This document shows, in pieces, positions 8,379 through 15,647 of a stretch of DNA of 35,666 nucleotides. The notes beneath the pieces are model-generated. The model was not told the origin of the DNA and made no database searches. It saw only the letters and a program-made list of their open reading frames with translations. Each line of letters starts with the position of its first letter. Positions within the stretch are counted from its first letter, which is position 1. The position numbers and the translations under genes are program-made. The stretch spans positions 1-35,666 of the forward strand of contig JACQEN010000207.1 of assembly GCA_016200585.1 (NCBI GenBank). The letters are read 5' to 3'. Source of the stretch: Deltaproteobacteria bacterium. GTDB taxonomy: Bacteria > Desulfobacterota > Binatia > HRBIN30.

Positions 8379-8726
8379 ACGACTGCGGAAGTCCCAACTG
8401 TATGACAACTTGCCTCTTTTAATTTCCTCACCTGTCCCAGAATCGAGGCAGATCCCTTCAGCTCGGCAGGATTTGTCACACGTAACTATACTGCTCTCAC
8501 ATGGCCACCTACTTGCTTATCTCTAAAGCATGGAGGTATCCAATCATGGAATTTCTGTGTGAACCTGACCGTTCAAAGGAATTGCGTGGTCGTCGGTTCT
8601 GGCTCTGCGGCGATCGGGTAAGCTTTTCCGATCTTTGTTCGCGCGGGTTCCGCCCGTCGGAGTTGAAACATAACTGAGCCCGAACTCGGCGAGCTACGCT
8701 GGACCGCAGGCGAAGGATCGCCAAGT
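8379..8726. other. 348-bp interval between the coiled-coil gene and the HTH gene
   Basis: Holds the possible 43-codon ORF at 8546-8677 with a strong ribosome-binding site. From 8667 the HTH gene frame is open and its translation (TEPELGELRWTAGEG) looks like the natural N terminus of an IS630-type HTH unit, so the HTH gene may really begin here at a non-ATG codon or after a frameshift. No tRNA, CRISPR or clear terminal inverted repeats were seen. Confidence 0.5.
8546..8677 (+). CDS. Possible small protein, 43 residues
   Basis: An ATG at 8546 is preceded by a perfect GGAGGT (8532-8537) at 8-base spacing, and the frame runs 43 codons to TGA. The product is Arg- and Cys-containing (begins MEFLCEPDRSKEL, ends RPSELKHN). 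The same frame is open back to an ATG at 8501 that has no ribosome-binding site. It ends in the stretch where the coding similarity of the next gene appears to begin, in a different frame. It could be a genuine small protein, a leader peptide, or the remnant of a frameshifted N terminus. Homology unknown. Confidence 0.35.
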   Translation: MEFLCEPDRSKELRGRRFWLCGDRVSFSDLCSRGFRPSELKHN

Positions 8727-9584
8727 ATGGCTCGCCACGCGCGCATCGTGCTCTTGCGTTACGAAGGTCGTTCCCTCAGTGAGATTGCGAAGGTTCTCGG
8801 GATTGACCGGGCGACAGTGCGCCGCTGGCTGCTGCGTTACCAGACCAGACGGATGCGAGGGCTGCAGCACGCTTCGACCGGCAAGGCGCGGAAGAGTCGG
8901 TTCGGTGAGTCAGTCCAAGACGCAATTGCGAGGGCTGCGATGGCAGCGCCGCTCGAGGTTGGAGAAACATTCAATCATTGGTCGTTGCGGCGTTTGCGAG
9001 CACACCTCATTCGACGTGGAATCGTTCGCGACATTAGCGTCGAGGGGCTCCGTCAATTTCTTCGCTCGTTGCCCCTTCCTGAACCGTACTGGCGGAGGGA
9101 CAGTGATCCGCCGATGGTCCTTTCTGACGAAGTGCGGCGTGGTCTCGAACACTTGGCCCAAACATGTAAACCCGAAGTTGCTCGCCGATCATTGATTATT
9201 TTGGCAAGGAGTCGTGGCCTGAACGAGGCGGAGATTGCGACTGCGCTAGGGGTCGGACGAAGTTGTGTTCGCCGTTGGCTCCAACGATACGATCGACATG
9301 GAATCCTTGGCTTGCAGACCGTAAAACGTCCATCGCATCCGGTGGTGTTCACCCAAGAGGTGAGGACTGCCATTGCCCGTTGTGGGCGAACAAATCCAAG
9401 AGAGTTCGGGGCCTCAACGGATCGCTGGTCGCTCCGCGGGCTGCGCAACACGCTCGTCCGCCAGCGCATCGTACGCAACATCAGTATTCAACATCTGCGC
9501 CGTATCCTGGGTGAGGCCGGTATTTTCCTCAAGGGGACTGTGGATACGGGTGTCGAAGAGTTGCGACGCCCTGCGATCGGCTAA
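8727..9584 (+). CDS. Tandemly duplicated IS630-type helix-turn-helix protein without transposase catalytic domain
   Basis: 285 residues made of two similar halves. Half 1 (about 1-120) has RARIVLL-like MARHARIVLLRYEGRSLSEI, an HTH with VLGIDRATVRRWLLRY, then a winged segment with HWSLRRLRAHLIRRGIVRDIS. Half 2 (about 130-270) repeats the order: RRSLIILARSRGLNEAEIA, LGVGRSCVRRWLQRY, then RWSLRGLRNTLVRQRIVRNIS. Each half matches the N-terminal DNA-binding part of IS630/Tc1-type transposases, but no DDE RNase-H-like domain follows in either. It could be a domesticated transposase DNA-binding protein or a degraded element. The frame extends upstream to 8667 with family-like sequence, so the N terminus is uncertain. 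No flanking inverted repeats noticed. Confidence 0.75.
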   Translation: MARHARIVLLRYEGRSLSEIAKVLGIDRATVRRWLLRYQTRRMRGLQHASTGKARKSRFGESVQDAIARAAMAAPLEVGETFNHWSLRRLRAHLIRRGIVRDISVEGLRQFLRSLPLPEPYWRRDSDPPMVLSDEVRRGLEHLAQTCKPEVARRSLIILARSRGLNEAEIATALGVGRSCVRRWLQRYDRHGILGLQTVKRPSHPVVFTQEVRTAIARCGRTNPREFGASTDRWSLRGLRNTLVRQRIVRNISIQHLRRILGEAGIFLKGTVDTGVEELRRPAIG

Positions 9585-9692
9585 GCAACTCTTTACATCG
9601 TGCGGCGCACTTGCGCTCGTGCGTTGCTCCCAGCTTCTGAGTTCGAGGTTTGTGTGGCCTAGATTCTTCAAGAGCCAGCCCGACACTCCAAT

Positions 9693-10937
9693 TTAGTGTG
9701 AGCGGCGAGAAGATCTGACTCGAACCGCAGCAGCTGCTGCCAGTGCAACGGCAAGGACAACTGCACCTGAGGTACTGACGTCCGGAACTTGCGTGTTTGC
9801 TTGCACGACAACCGGAGGGCCGCTCAGATCCTTGCAGCTATCACGCGCGAAGATTTTCTGTCCAGTGCTCAGGAGCGGCGATATGGACACAACGAATGTG
9901 CCACTAGCGCCGATACTACCAGTGCCCAATGGAATGTCGTCGCCATCGCCACACACGGCACCGACACAGTCGAAGATCGTAATGCAATTGTTCCCTTGGT
10001 TCGCATTGGGATTCCCGGAACCAGAAACGGTATCAGAACCATCTGAGGCGCCGTTGGAAATGACGGGCGTGAGGGGCAATGGCGTGTTCGTCGGAGTGCG
10101 CGTAGCAGTCGCAGACGGAGTGCTAGTCGGTGAGAACGAGGGCGTCTGTGTCGCAGAATTTGTAGGCGGAACTGAATTCGTTGGGGTCGGTGTTGGCGGA
10201 ACTGGCGTGTTCGTTGGGGTTGAAGTGGGCGAGGTGCTTGACGTAGGGGTCGAGGATGGTACTGGCGAGTTGCTGGGCGTCAAGGAAGGGCCGGAAGTGA
10301 TCGTCGGCGTCTGTGTCGGGGACGTAGATGGCGTAAACGAAGGTGTTGAAGTTGGGGATTGGCTTGGCGTGTTCGTCGAGGTCGGGGTGTTCGTTGGACT
10401 GGAGCTCTTCGTGGCTGTTGCCGATGGCGACGGCCCCACCTGAATCGAAGCGCTTACCGTATCGCATACCGGCCCCGTCGGATTGCCATCTTCTAAAGAG
10501 CAACCTGAAATCGGACAAGTGGGAACACCGAACGAAACGCTGAACAATCCGTTGGAATCTCCAGCGAAGGTGATGCTCGCAAGAACTACATTCATTCCAG
10601 TAAGGGGAACCGTGCAGGAAATCGCCAAGCAAATGTTACCGTCGGTTCCTACGTTCGGCAGCCCGCTGCAGCCTGGATTCACTGTGACCGGACTTACTGG
10701 AATGACCCCCAAGCCGCTAGCGGGATAGACGATCCCGAAATTGTAGGCTTGGATCGACGACGGATCATCGATCACGATGTTGAGCGTCGTAGTCTGCCCG
10801 ATAGAGGGAATAGTCGCGCTTGGTCCGGGAGTCGGCACAAGTGAAACCGTTCGACCCAACGTGAGCGCGGGACCGGAGAGAATTACCAGTAGCCCGACGA
10901 ACAGGAGCTTAGAGAGGCCTCTCACAGCTTCTCTCAT
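9693..10937 (-). CDS. Secreted cohesin-like protein with Ser/Thr/Pro linker and exosortase-type C-terminal tail
   Basis: 414 residues from the ATG at 10937; a TTG at 10970 would add 11 residues. A signal peptide (about 1-27) is followed by a cohesin-like beta domain (about 30-165) with TTTLNIVIDDPSSIQAYNFG, VVLASITFAGDSNGLFSVSF and a closing TVSASIQVG strand. Then comes a Thr/Ser/Pro linker (bases about 10075-10440) and a second small beta domain with GNNCITIFDCVGAVCGDGDD. The last 31 residues are VPDVSTSG, a hydrophobic Ala/Val-rich span, then RVRSSRR, the layout of PEP-CTERM-like sorting signals. It should be exported and processed by the exosortase at 27230-27772. The cohesin-like domain could bind dockerin-type modules of the large proteins at 15648-26556 (inference). 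Confidence 0.8.
   Translation of the reverse strand: MREAVRGLSKLLFVGLLVILSGPALTLGRTVSLVPTPGPSATIPSIGQTTTLNIVIDDPSSIQAYNFGIVYPASGLGVIPVSPVTVNPGCSGLPNVGTDGNICLAISCTVPLTGMNVVLASITFAGDSNGLFSVSFGVPTCPISGCSLEDGNPTGPVCDTVSASIQVGPSPSATATKSSSPTNTPTSTNTPSQSPTSTPSFTPSTSPTQTPTITSGPSLTPSNSPVPSSTPTSSTSPTSTPTNTPVPPTPTPTNSVPPTNSATQTPSFSPTSTPSATATRTPTNTPLPLTPVISNGASDGSDTVSGSGNPNANQGNNCITIFDCVGAVCGDGDDIPLGTGSIGASGTFVVSISPLLSTGQKIFARDSCKDLSGPPVVVQANTQVPDVSTSGAVVLAVALAAAAAVRVRSSRRSH
10075..10440 (-). repeat. Ser/Thr/Pro linker-coding repeats
   Basis: Degenerate 6- and 12-bp units coding TPT, SPT and TPTNTP phrases in the protein at 9693-10937. Less regular than the tracts near 11.5, 12.8 and 14.3 kb, so probably an older or more diverged expansion. 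Confidence 0.7.
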
Positions 10938-11009
10938 TATTTCCCGCACACCACGGATCTCTTTTTCCAACTCTCGAATCGGTGCTCCAAATCACGTTGA
11001 CTCAACTGC

Positions 11010-12335
11010 TCACTCCGACCTTCGACGGCGAGATCGAGATACCCCCAGCAATCCCACTAGGGCCAGCGTAGCAGCGAGTGCAGCAGTCATTCCGGAAGAC
11101 ATCGTCGGGGCAACATTTGAGCACGGAGCTACGGAGGCACAATCAGGATCGGCGCAATCAATCAACCCATCGCCATCATTGTCGAACAAATCGTGGCAGA
11201 ACTGATCACCCGCCGTGTTTTCGTGTGCCGAAAAGGTCGGTGTCTCGGTCGCAGTGCCGGTCTCGGTACGCGTCGGCGTCTCACTCGGGGTTTTCGTCGG
11301 CGTCCGGGTAGGCGTTTGCGACGGCGTATCCGACGGCGTCCGGGTCGGTGTCTGCGTCGCCGTAATCGACGGCGTTAGCGAAGGAGTCCTCGTCGGTGTG
11401 AGCGACGGCGTCAGCGAAGATGTTCGAGTGGGAGTCTGCGTCGGTGTATCTGAGGGAGTTCGTGAAGCGGTAGGCGTCGCCGATATCGACGGCGTCAATG
11501 AAGCCGTAATAGTGGGCGTAAGCGATGGCGTTAGGGACGGCGTCCGTGTCGGAGTCAAGGTTGGCGTATTCGTCGGCGTGCGAGTGGCCGTGAGTGTAGG
11601 CGTGAGCGATGGGGTTAAGGACGGTGTCCGCGTCGGTGTCAACGTTGGCGTATTCGTCGGCGTACGAGTAGGGGTGAGGGTTGGCGTATCCGTCGGTGTA
11701 CGCGTCGGCGTGCGAGTTGGTGTCTCTGATGGTGTATTTGTCGGTAGGGGTGAGTTGGTCTTTGTTGGTGTCAGCGTCGGCCCGACATTGATGGACGCCG
11801 AACCAGGAGTACAGGGAATAGGGCCACCGTTGCTGTCCAAACCACACCCGCTGACCGTATTGCAGTTCATTCCCATTGAATCGCAACACATCGCCGAACC
11901 AAATCCTACACTCGCGAGGCCGTTGGTCGCCCCTTGGAAGGTGATGGTCGCTACCGTTTGCATTCCGGAGAGAGTGGTAACGCACGGCAGCGATATGCAG
12001 ATGTTACCTGCAGTGTTGAAATTTGCTGTGGGGCCGCCACAAATCGCCCCGGTCACACCGGTAACAGTCAAAACAGACGATGGATTGTAGGTGATTCCCA
12101 AGTCGTACGCGGCGACGTTCGTCGCGTCATCAATGTTGATGTTGACCATCGTTGAAGCGCCGACCATCGGAATGTTCACCGAGCTCGGGGCAAATGTCAC
12201 ATTGGCGCCGTTGGCTTGCGAAGTAACCATCAAGGTCCCCAACGCCAATGCGGTCAGGTGTGAAAACGCTCGTCCGTGTACCAATTTGCGGAGCCTTAGG
12301 GGAGGCACACGCTGTTCCGAATCCCCAAACATCAT
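11010..12335 (-). CDS. Secreted cohesin-like protein with long Thr-Pro linker and exosortase-type C-terminal tail
   Basis: Up to 441 residues. GGGAGGG at 12339-12345 lies three bases before the first ATG (12335) and six before a second ATG (12332), which may be the true start. The signal peptide ends near ANG/ANV (about 43). The cohesin-like domain (about 44-190) has [48 protein letters not shown] and closing GSASINVG, and is clearly related to the neighbour at 9693-10937. A Thr-Pro linker of about 185 residues follows, then [16 protein letters not shown], an Asp-rich calcium-binding-type loop. The tail is APTMSSG, a hydrophobic span, then SRSRRRRSE, a sorting-signal layout. Likely role: surface-displayed docking protein. 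Sorting and partners are inferred. Confidence 0.82.
   Translation of the reverse strand: MMFGDSEQRVPPLRLRKLVHGRAFSHLTALALGTLMVTSQANGANVTFAPSSVNIPMVGASTMVNINIDDATNVAAYDLGITYNPSSVLTVTGVTGAICGGPTANFNTAGNICISLPCVTTLSGMQTVATITFQGATNGLASVGFGSAMCCDSMGMNCNTVSGCGLDSNGGPIPCTPGSASINVGPTLTPTKTNSPLPTNTPSETPTRTPTRTPTDTPTLTPTRTPTNTPTLTPTRTPSLTPSLTPTLTATRTPTNTPTLTPTRTPSLTPSLTPTITASLTPSISATPTASRTPSDTPTQTPTRTSSLTPSLTPTRTPSLTPSITATQTPTRTPSDTPSQTPTRTPTKTPSETPTRTETGTATETPTFSAHENTAGDQFCHDLFDNDGDGLIDCADPDCASVAPCSNVAPTMSSGMTAALAATLALVGLLGVSRSRRRRSE
11225..11785 (-). repeat. Thr-Pro-Thr-Xaa coding tandem repeats
   Basis: About 560 bp of 12-bp-based units coding [14 protein letters not shown] and [10 protein letters not shown] phrases, with higher-order units of 24-48 bp repeated imperfectly (for example [15 protein letters not shown] recurring). 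All length changes by whole units keep frame. The other strand reads as long artificial VGV-rich frames. Confidence 0.85.
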
Positions 12336-12398
12336 CGACCCTCCCAGAATCCCTACCCCGCTAGTCTATTCAGCCGCCCCCTAAGGATTGTCAACTGA

Positions 12399-13865
12399 TT
12401 ATCGCTGCGGCGCACGCATCCCTGTTGCACGGCGCAACATCCAGCCGATCGACAGACCCAACCCAGAGATCAGCAGTAGACCGGCTCCGGATGTCGGCGA
12501 AGGGATTACAGGAATCGGAGGAGCAGTTGGAGTCGGTGACACGGTAGGTGTCAATGTTGGTGTGAAGGTTGGGGTCGATGTTGGTGTCCGCGTAGGGGTA
12601 TTGGTTGGTGTTTCCGTTGGTGTGCTCGTCGCCGTGTTCGTCGGCGTATTGGTCGGTGTACTCGTCGGGGTAAAGGTTGCCGTACTCGTAGGTGTGTTGG
12701 TTGGAGAAGAGCTCGGCGTCGGCGTCGGCGTGTCGGTCGGCGTACTCGTTGGCGTACGCGTCGGCGTGCTCGTCGGCGTGTTGGTCGGTGTAAACGTTGG
12801 TGTCGATGTCGGTGTAGTAGTTGGAGTATTCGTCGGCGTAAACGTCGGAGTGGACGTAGGTGTATTGGTCGGCGTACTCGTCGGCGTACTCGTCGGAGTG
12901 GTTGTCGGCGTCGACGTCGGCGTGAATGTCGGTGTATTGGTCGGCGTGTTCGTCGGTGTGCTTGTTGGCGTATTTGTCGGCGTTGCGGTTGGCGGAGGTG
13001 GAGGCGGAGCACTCGGCGCCTGGGCGTCCGCGGTAATGATGGTGTTCGCAGGACAATGCGGAATGTTGGTACCGTCGGTATCTATCCCAAACCCACCGGC
13101 ACCAATGGTAAAGCCGGACATCCCGAGACTACCATCGTAGATGAACACGATGAGACTGCCCGGTGGAATCGTGAAGCCATCGGAGGGAAGACTACCGCAT
13201 ACGGTCGAAGTCGTCGTCGGCGAAGCTGTACAGTTGTGATTGCTGGTACCATCGTCGGGCAGTCCAAATGCAAACGTTGTGCGTGTCGCCATCGGACCGG
13301 AACAGGCGGCCATTACTCCCGAGGCAATACAAGCAGCCGGTACATTAACGTCTGACGTGGAAAGGGGAACCACGCTGGCATCGCTAGCGCCGCCTCCACA
13401 ATACATACCCGGCTCGCGACAAACGTCGAAAGCGCCACCCCCGGTCCCGATTGTCAACCGCCCACTACCTGAAGCGTTGAACCCAACGGTGAAGTTGTTG
13501 GGTGCAAGAACGGTTGTACGCAAGATCTCGGAATAAGGATGAAGAGACTGCATAGCCGTCGGATCCGCTCCGACCAGCGCCGATGTGGGGAGCCCGGCTC
13601 CCGCGCTCGAGCTCGAGCAGGATTGCAGACCGTTAACCGCACCGGCAATCGTGGTGACGCGAAAGGCATCGGAACCCGACGACAGCGGCGGCGTAACAGA
13701 CAGCACTTCGTAGACCGTACCGTCGGCCGCTCGTTGCGAAAATTGGGTTGTGAACTGGGCGTGGACAGATGAAGCGCCGCAGATGCTCACCATGCAGCCG
13801 GCTACCAATGTCCAGGCGGTTCGCCGCGCGCAAATCCGATTTCCACCCGCCATGCTCAGTCCCAT
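12399..13865 (-). CDS. Secreted Cys-containing protein with Thr-Pro linker and exosortase-type tail (paralogue 1)
   Basis: 488 residues from the ATG at 13865, which has AAAGGAA nine bases upstream and gives a clean signal peptide (cleavage AHA-like VHA/QF at 36/37). The longer frame to 13961 adds an Arg-rich, unlikely N terminus. The exported domain (about 37-300) is closely related to the product at 14027-15250: [71 protein letters not shown]. It contains several cysteines and I do not recognise it. A PPPPPP hinge precedes a Thr-Pro linker of about 150 residues. The C terminus is VIPSPTSG, a hydrophobic [15 protein letters not shown] span and RR, the best-formed sorting signal in the locus, shared with the paralogue. 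Confidence 0.8.
   Translation of the reverse strand: MGLSMAGGNRICARRTAWTLVAGCMVSICGASSVHAQFTTQFSQRAADGTVYEVLSVTPPLSSGSDAFRVTTIAGAVNGLQSCSSSSAGAGLPTSALVGADPTAMQSLHPYSEILRTTVLAPNNFTVGFNASGSGRLTIGTGGGAFDVCREPGMYCGGGASDASVVPLSTSDVNVPAACIASGVMAACSGPMATRTTFAFGLPDDGTSNHNCTASPTTTSTVCGSLPSDGFTIPPGSLIVFIYDGSLGMSGFTIGAGGFGIDTDGTNIPHCPANTIITADAQAPSAPPPPPPTATPTNTPTSTPTNTPTNTPTFTPTSTPTTTPTSTPTSTPTNTPTSTPTFTPTNTPTTTPTSTPTFTPTNTPTSTPTRTPTSTPTDTPTPTPSSSPTNTPTSTATFTPTSTPTNTPTNTATSTPTETPTNTPTRTPTSTPTFTPTLTPTVSPTPTAPPIPVIPSPTSGAGLLLISGLGLSIGWMLRRATGMRAPQR
12525..13010 (-). repeat. Thr-Pro-Thr-Xaa coding tandem repeats
   Basis: About 490 bp of near-perfect 12-bp units coding TPTN, TPTS and TPTF quartets. Most variation falls in the fourth codon (Asn, Ser, Phe, Arg, Thr). 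It is bounded on the N-terminal side by a proline run. Confidence 0.85.
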
Positions 13866-14026
13866 CAGATCGTGTTCCTTTCCGCTACCATCTGATCCAA
13901 AGCCCGCCCGCGCGCGACTTATCGCGTTAGAAGGTGGCCTTGATCGAACGGCCGAGCCCACTTTTGTGGACTCGGCCGCAGAGTCTTTTGAGACGTGAAG
14001 CTCCTAGCTCACGGCATTCTCCAAAA

Positions 14027-15250
14027 TCACGACTTCCCTGCTAGACGCACGGCCCTACGCAACATCAACGCAATCGACAGACCCAATCCACTGATTAGGA
14101 GCAAGCCCGATGGTGAGGTCGGCGACGGGATCACCGGAACCGGCGGCGCCGTTGGGGTTGGTGGCGGTGTAAGTGTCGGCGTGTTTGTCGGAGTGTTGGT
14201 CGGCGTGCGCGTCGGCGTGTTGCTCGGCGTGCGCGTCGGCGTGTTGGTCGCCGTATTTGGGGGTGTATTGGTCGGTGTGTTTGTCGGTGTGTTTGTCGGT
14301 GTGTTGGTCGGTGTGTTGGTCGGTGTGTTGGTCGGTGTGTTGGTCGGCGTTGACGTCAACGTAGGTGTAGGCGTCTGGGTTGGAGGGGGCGGTGGAGGAG
14401 CGCTTGGGTTCTGCGCATCAGCCGTTACGATCGTGTTCGCAGCACAGTTCGCATTGTTGCTGCCGTTCGTGTCGATACCAAATCCTGCCGCACCAAGGGT
14501 AAATCCCGACATGCCCAAGCTTCCATCGTAGATGAATACAATCACCTGGCCACCATGGACCGTAAACCCATCGGTCGGCCGGGCGCCACACACCGTGCTC
14601 GTTGAAGTGGGGCTGGAGCTGCAGTTGTGGTTTATGTCCGCCGACAATCCGAATGCGAGCGTGGTTCTCGTCGCGACAGGCCCGAAACAGTTCGCCATGA
14701 CGCCGGAGGCCACGCAAGCAGCTGGCACGTTGCCGTCTGCCGTATTCAGTGTGACGACGGAGGCGTCGGTCGCTCCGCCGCTGCAATTCGCTGACTCGCG
14801 GCAGATGTCGAAGGCTCCCCCGCCGGTACCGATGGTCAATCGCCCACTGCCGTTGGTCGAAAATGAGAGCGTGTTGATGTCGTTAGGCGTCAGAACCGTG
14901 GTGCGGAAAATATCGACGTACGGATGTAGAGCCTGAAAGCTAGTATCCGCACCGACAAGCGCCGAGGTAGTGCCACCAGAAGATCCAGCCGAGTTCGAAC
15001 ATGAGAGCAGCCCGTTCGGACTACCCGCAATGCTTGTGATCCGGAGCTCCTCTACGCCCGCGTTGAGCACACCAGTAGGAACGCTAAGGACCTCATACAC
15101 GGTTCCGTCCGCAGCCCGTTGACTTTGGCTCAGGGAAAACTGCGCAGCGGAAGGGCGAACAAGGCCTACAATTACGCCTAAGACACTGAGCAGCGACACG
15201 CCAAAAGCCATCAGGGCTTGTCGTTTTCCAGACATCGGCATCCCGTCCAT
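14027..15250 (-). CDS. Secreted Cys-containing protein with Thr-Pro linker and exosortase-type tail (paralogue 2)
   Basis: 407 residues from the ATG at 15250, which has GAGGGG six bases upstream and the same signal-peptide length as its paralogue (cleavage SAA/QF at 36/37). The frame is open to 15340 but the extra residues are not signal-like. The exported domain shares [59 protein letters not shown] and [13 protein letters not shown] with the product at 12399-13865. The linker is shorter (about 75 residues) and encoded by the most regular 12-bp repeats in the window. The tail is [25 protein letters not shown] and RR, almost identical to the paralogue. Predicted surface protein; function of the main domain unknown. 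Confidence 0.8.
   Translation of the reverse strand: MDGMPMSGKRQALMAFGVSLLSVLGVIVGLVRPSAAQFSLSQSQRAADGTVYEVLSVPTGVLNAGVEELRITSIAGSPNGLLSCSNSAGSSGGTTSALVGADTSFQALHPYVDIFRTTVLTPNDINTLSFSTNGSGRLTIGTGGGAFDICRESANCSGGATDASVVTLNTADGNVPAACVASGVMANCFGPVATRTTLAFGLSADINHNCSSSPTSTSTVCGARPTDGFTVHGGQVIVFIYDGSLGMSGFTLGAAGFGIDTNGSNNANCAANTIVTADAQNPSAPPPPPPTQTPTPTLTSTPTNTPTNTPTNTPTNTPTNTPTNTPTNTPPNTATNTPTRTPSNTPTRTPTNTPTNTPTLTPPPTPTAPPVPVIPSPTSPSGLLLISGLGLSIALMLRRAVRLAGKS
14268..14339 (-). repeat. Near-perfect 12-bp tandem repeat
   Basis: Six consecutive 12-bp units, TTGGTCGGTGTG on the plus strand; four are identical and two (14280-14303) differ only by G to T at position 3. They encode Thr-Asn-Thr-Pro on the minus strand. 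Imperfect units extend on both sides (about 14135-14400). Perfect direct repeats of this kind are prone to slippage, changing the protein by four residues per step without a frameshift. Confidence 0.9.
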
Positions 15251-15647
15251 CAATAACCCCCTCATCAGTTCCACAACTGCGTCGGTTACACCTTTGCCCA
15301 AGCCATTTTGGGCGTCGTGAAAGCCAGGCTCGTGTACCACTTGCCTCCTGGGCTGTCAATTGCAAATGCGCGGTCGTACGGCAGAAATCGTGAGGCGGGC
15401 ATTCGCACGCGAAAGCCGTTCGTCGACCTCAGAAGGTCCGTTGTCCACGCCCTCGGCTTCTCCGTTACCCACTGCTAGGACACGCAGCCTCGCCGCAAGA
15501 AATATTCTTGATTTACACAGCCCAATAGTGGAATCTGTGCTGGCTGCCACTGACCGCGGCGCGTAAGGCCCAACTGGAGTGAGACAAAACAAGGACGCCA
15601 GATCCTGCAGCCATGCGGGACGACGGAGGGGGGGACGAGGTGGAAGG
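15251..15647. promoter_or_regulatory. Divergent intergenic region between the sorted-protein block and the NHL block
   Basis: 397 bp separating minus-strand 14027-15250 from plus-strand 15648-18749, so it must hold promoters for at least one and probably both directions. No convincing -35/-10 pair, operator palindrome or RNA structure was identified by eye. A short open frame inside it (15360-15566) shows no coding character. Confidence 0.45.

Noticed and set aside
8379-9692. Complete insertion sequence
   Set aside because: No DDE catalytic domain, no terminal inverted repeats and no target-site duplication could be seen around the HTH gene.
11215-12090. Long plus-strand frame rich in VGV phrases, and similar ones at 9793-10443, 12388-13140 and 13995-14531
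   Set aside because: They are antisense to the Thr-Pro linker repeats. Their sequence is the mirror of the repeats, and they lack signal peptides, domains and ribosome-binding sites.
14135-14400. CRISPR-like regular repeats
   Set aside because: 12-bp units without spacers, inside a coding frame, coding Thr-Pro-Thr-Asn.
12399-15250. LPXTG-type sortase signals at the C termini
   Set aside because: No LPxTG-like motif is present and the nearby enzyme is an exosortase, so a CTERM-type signal fits better.
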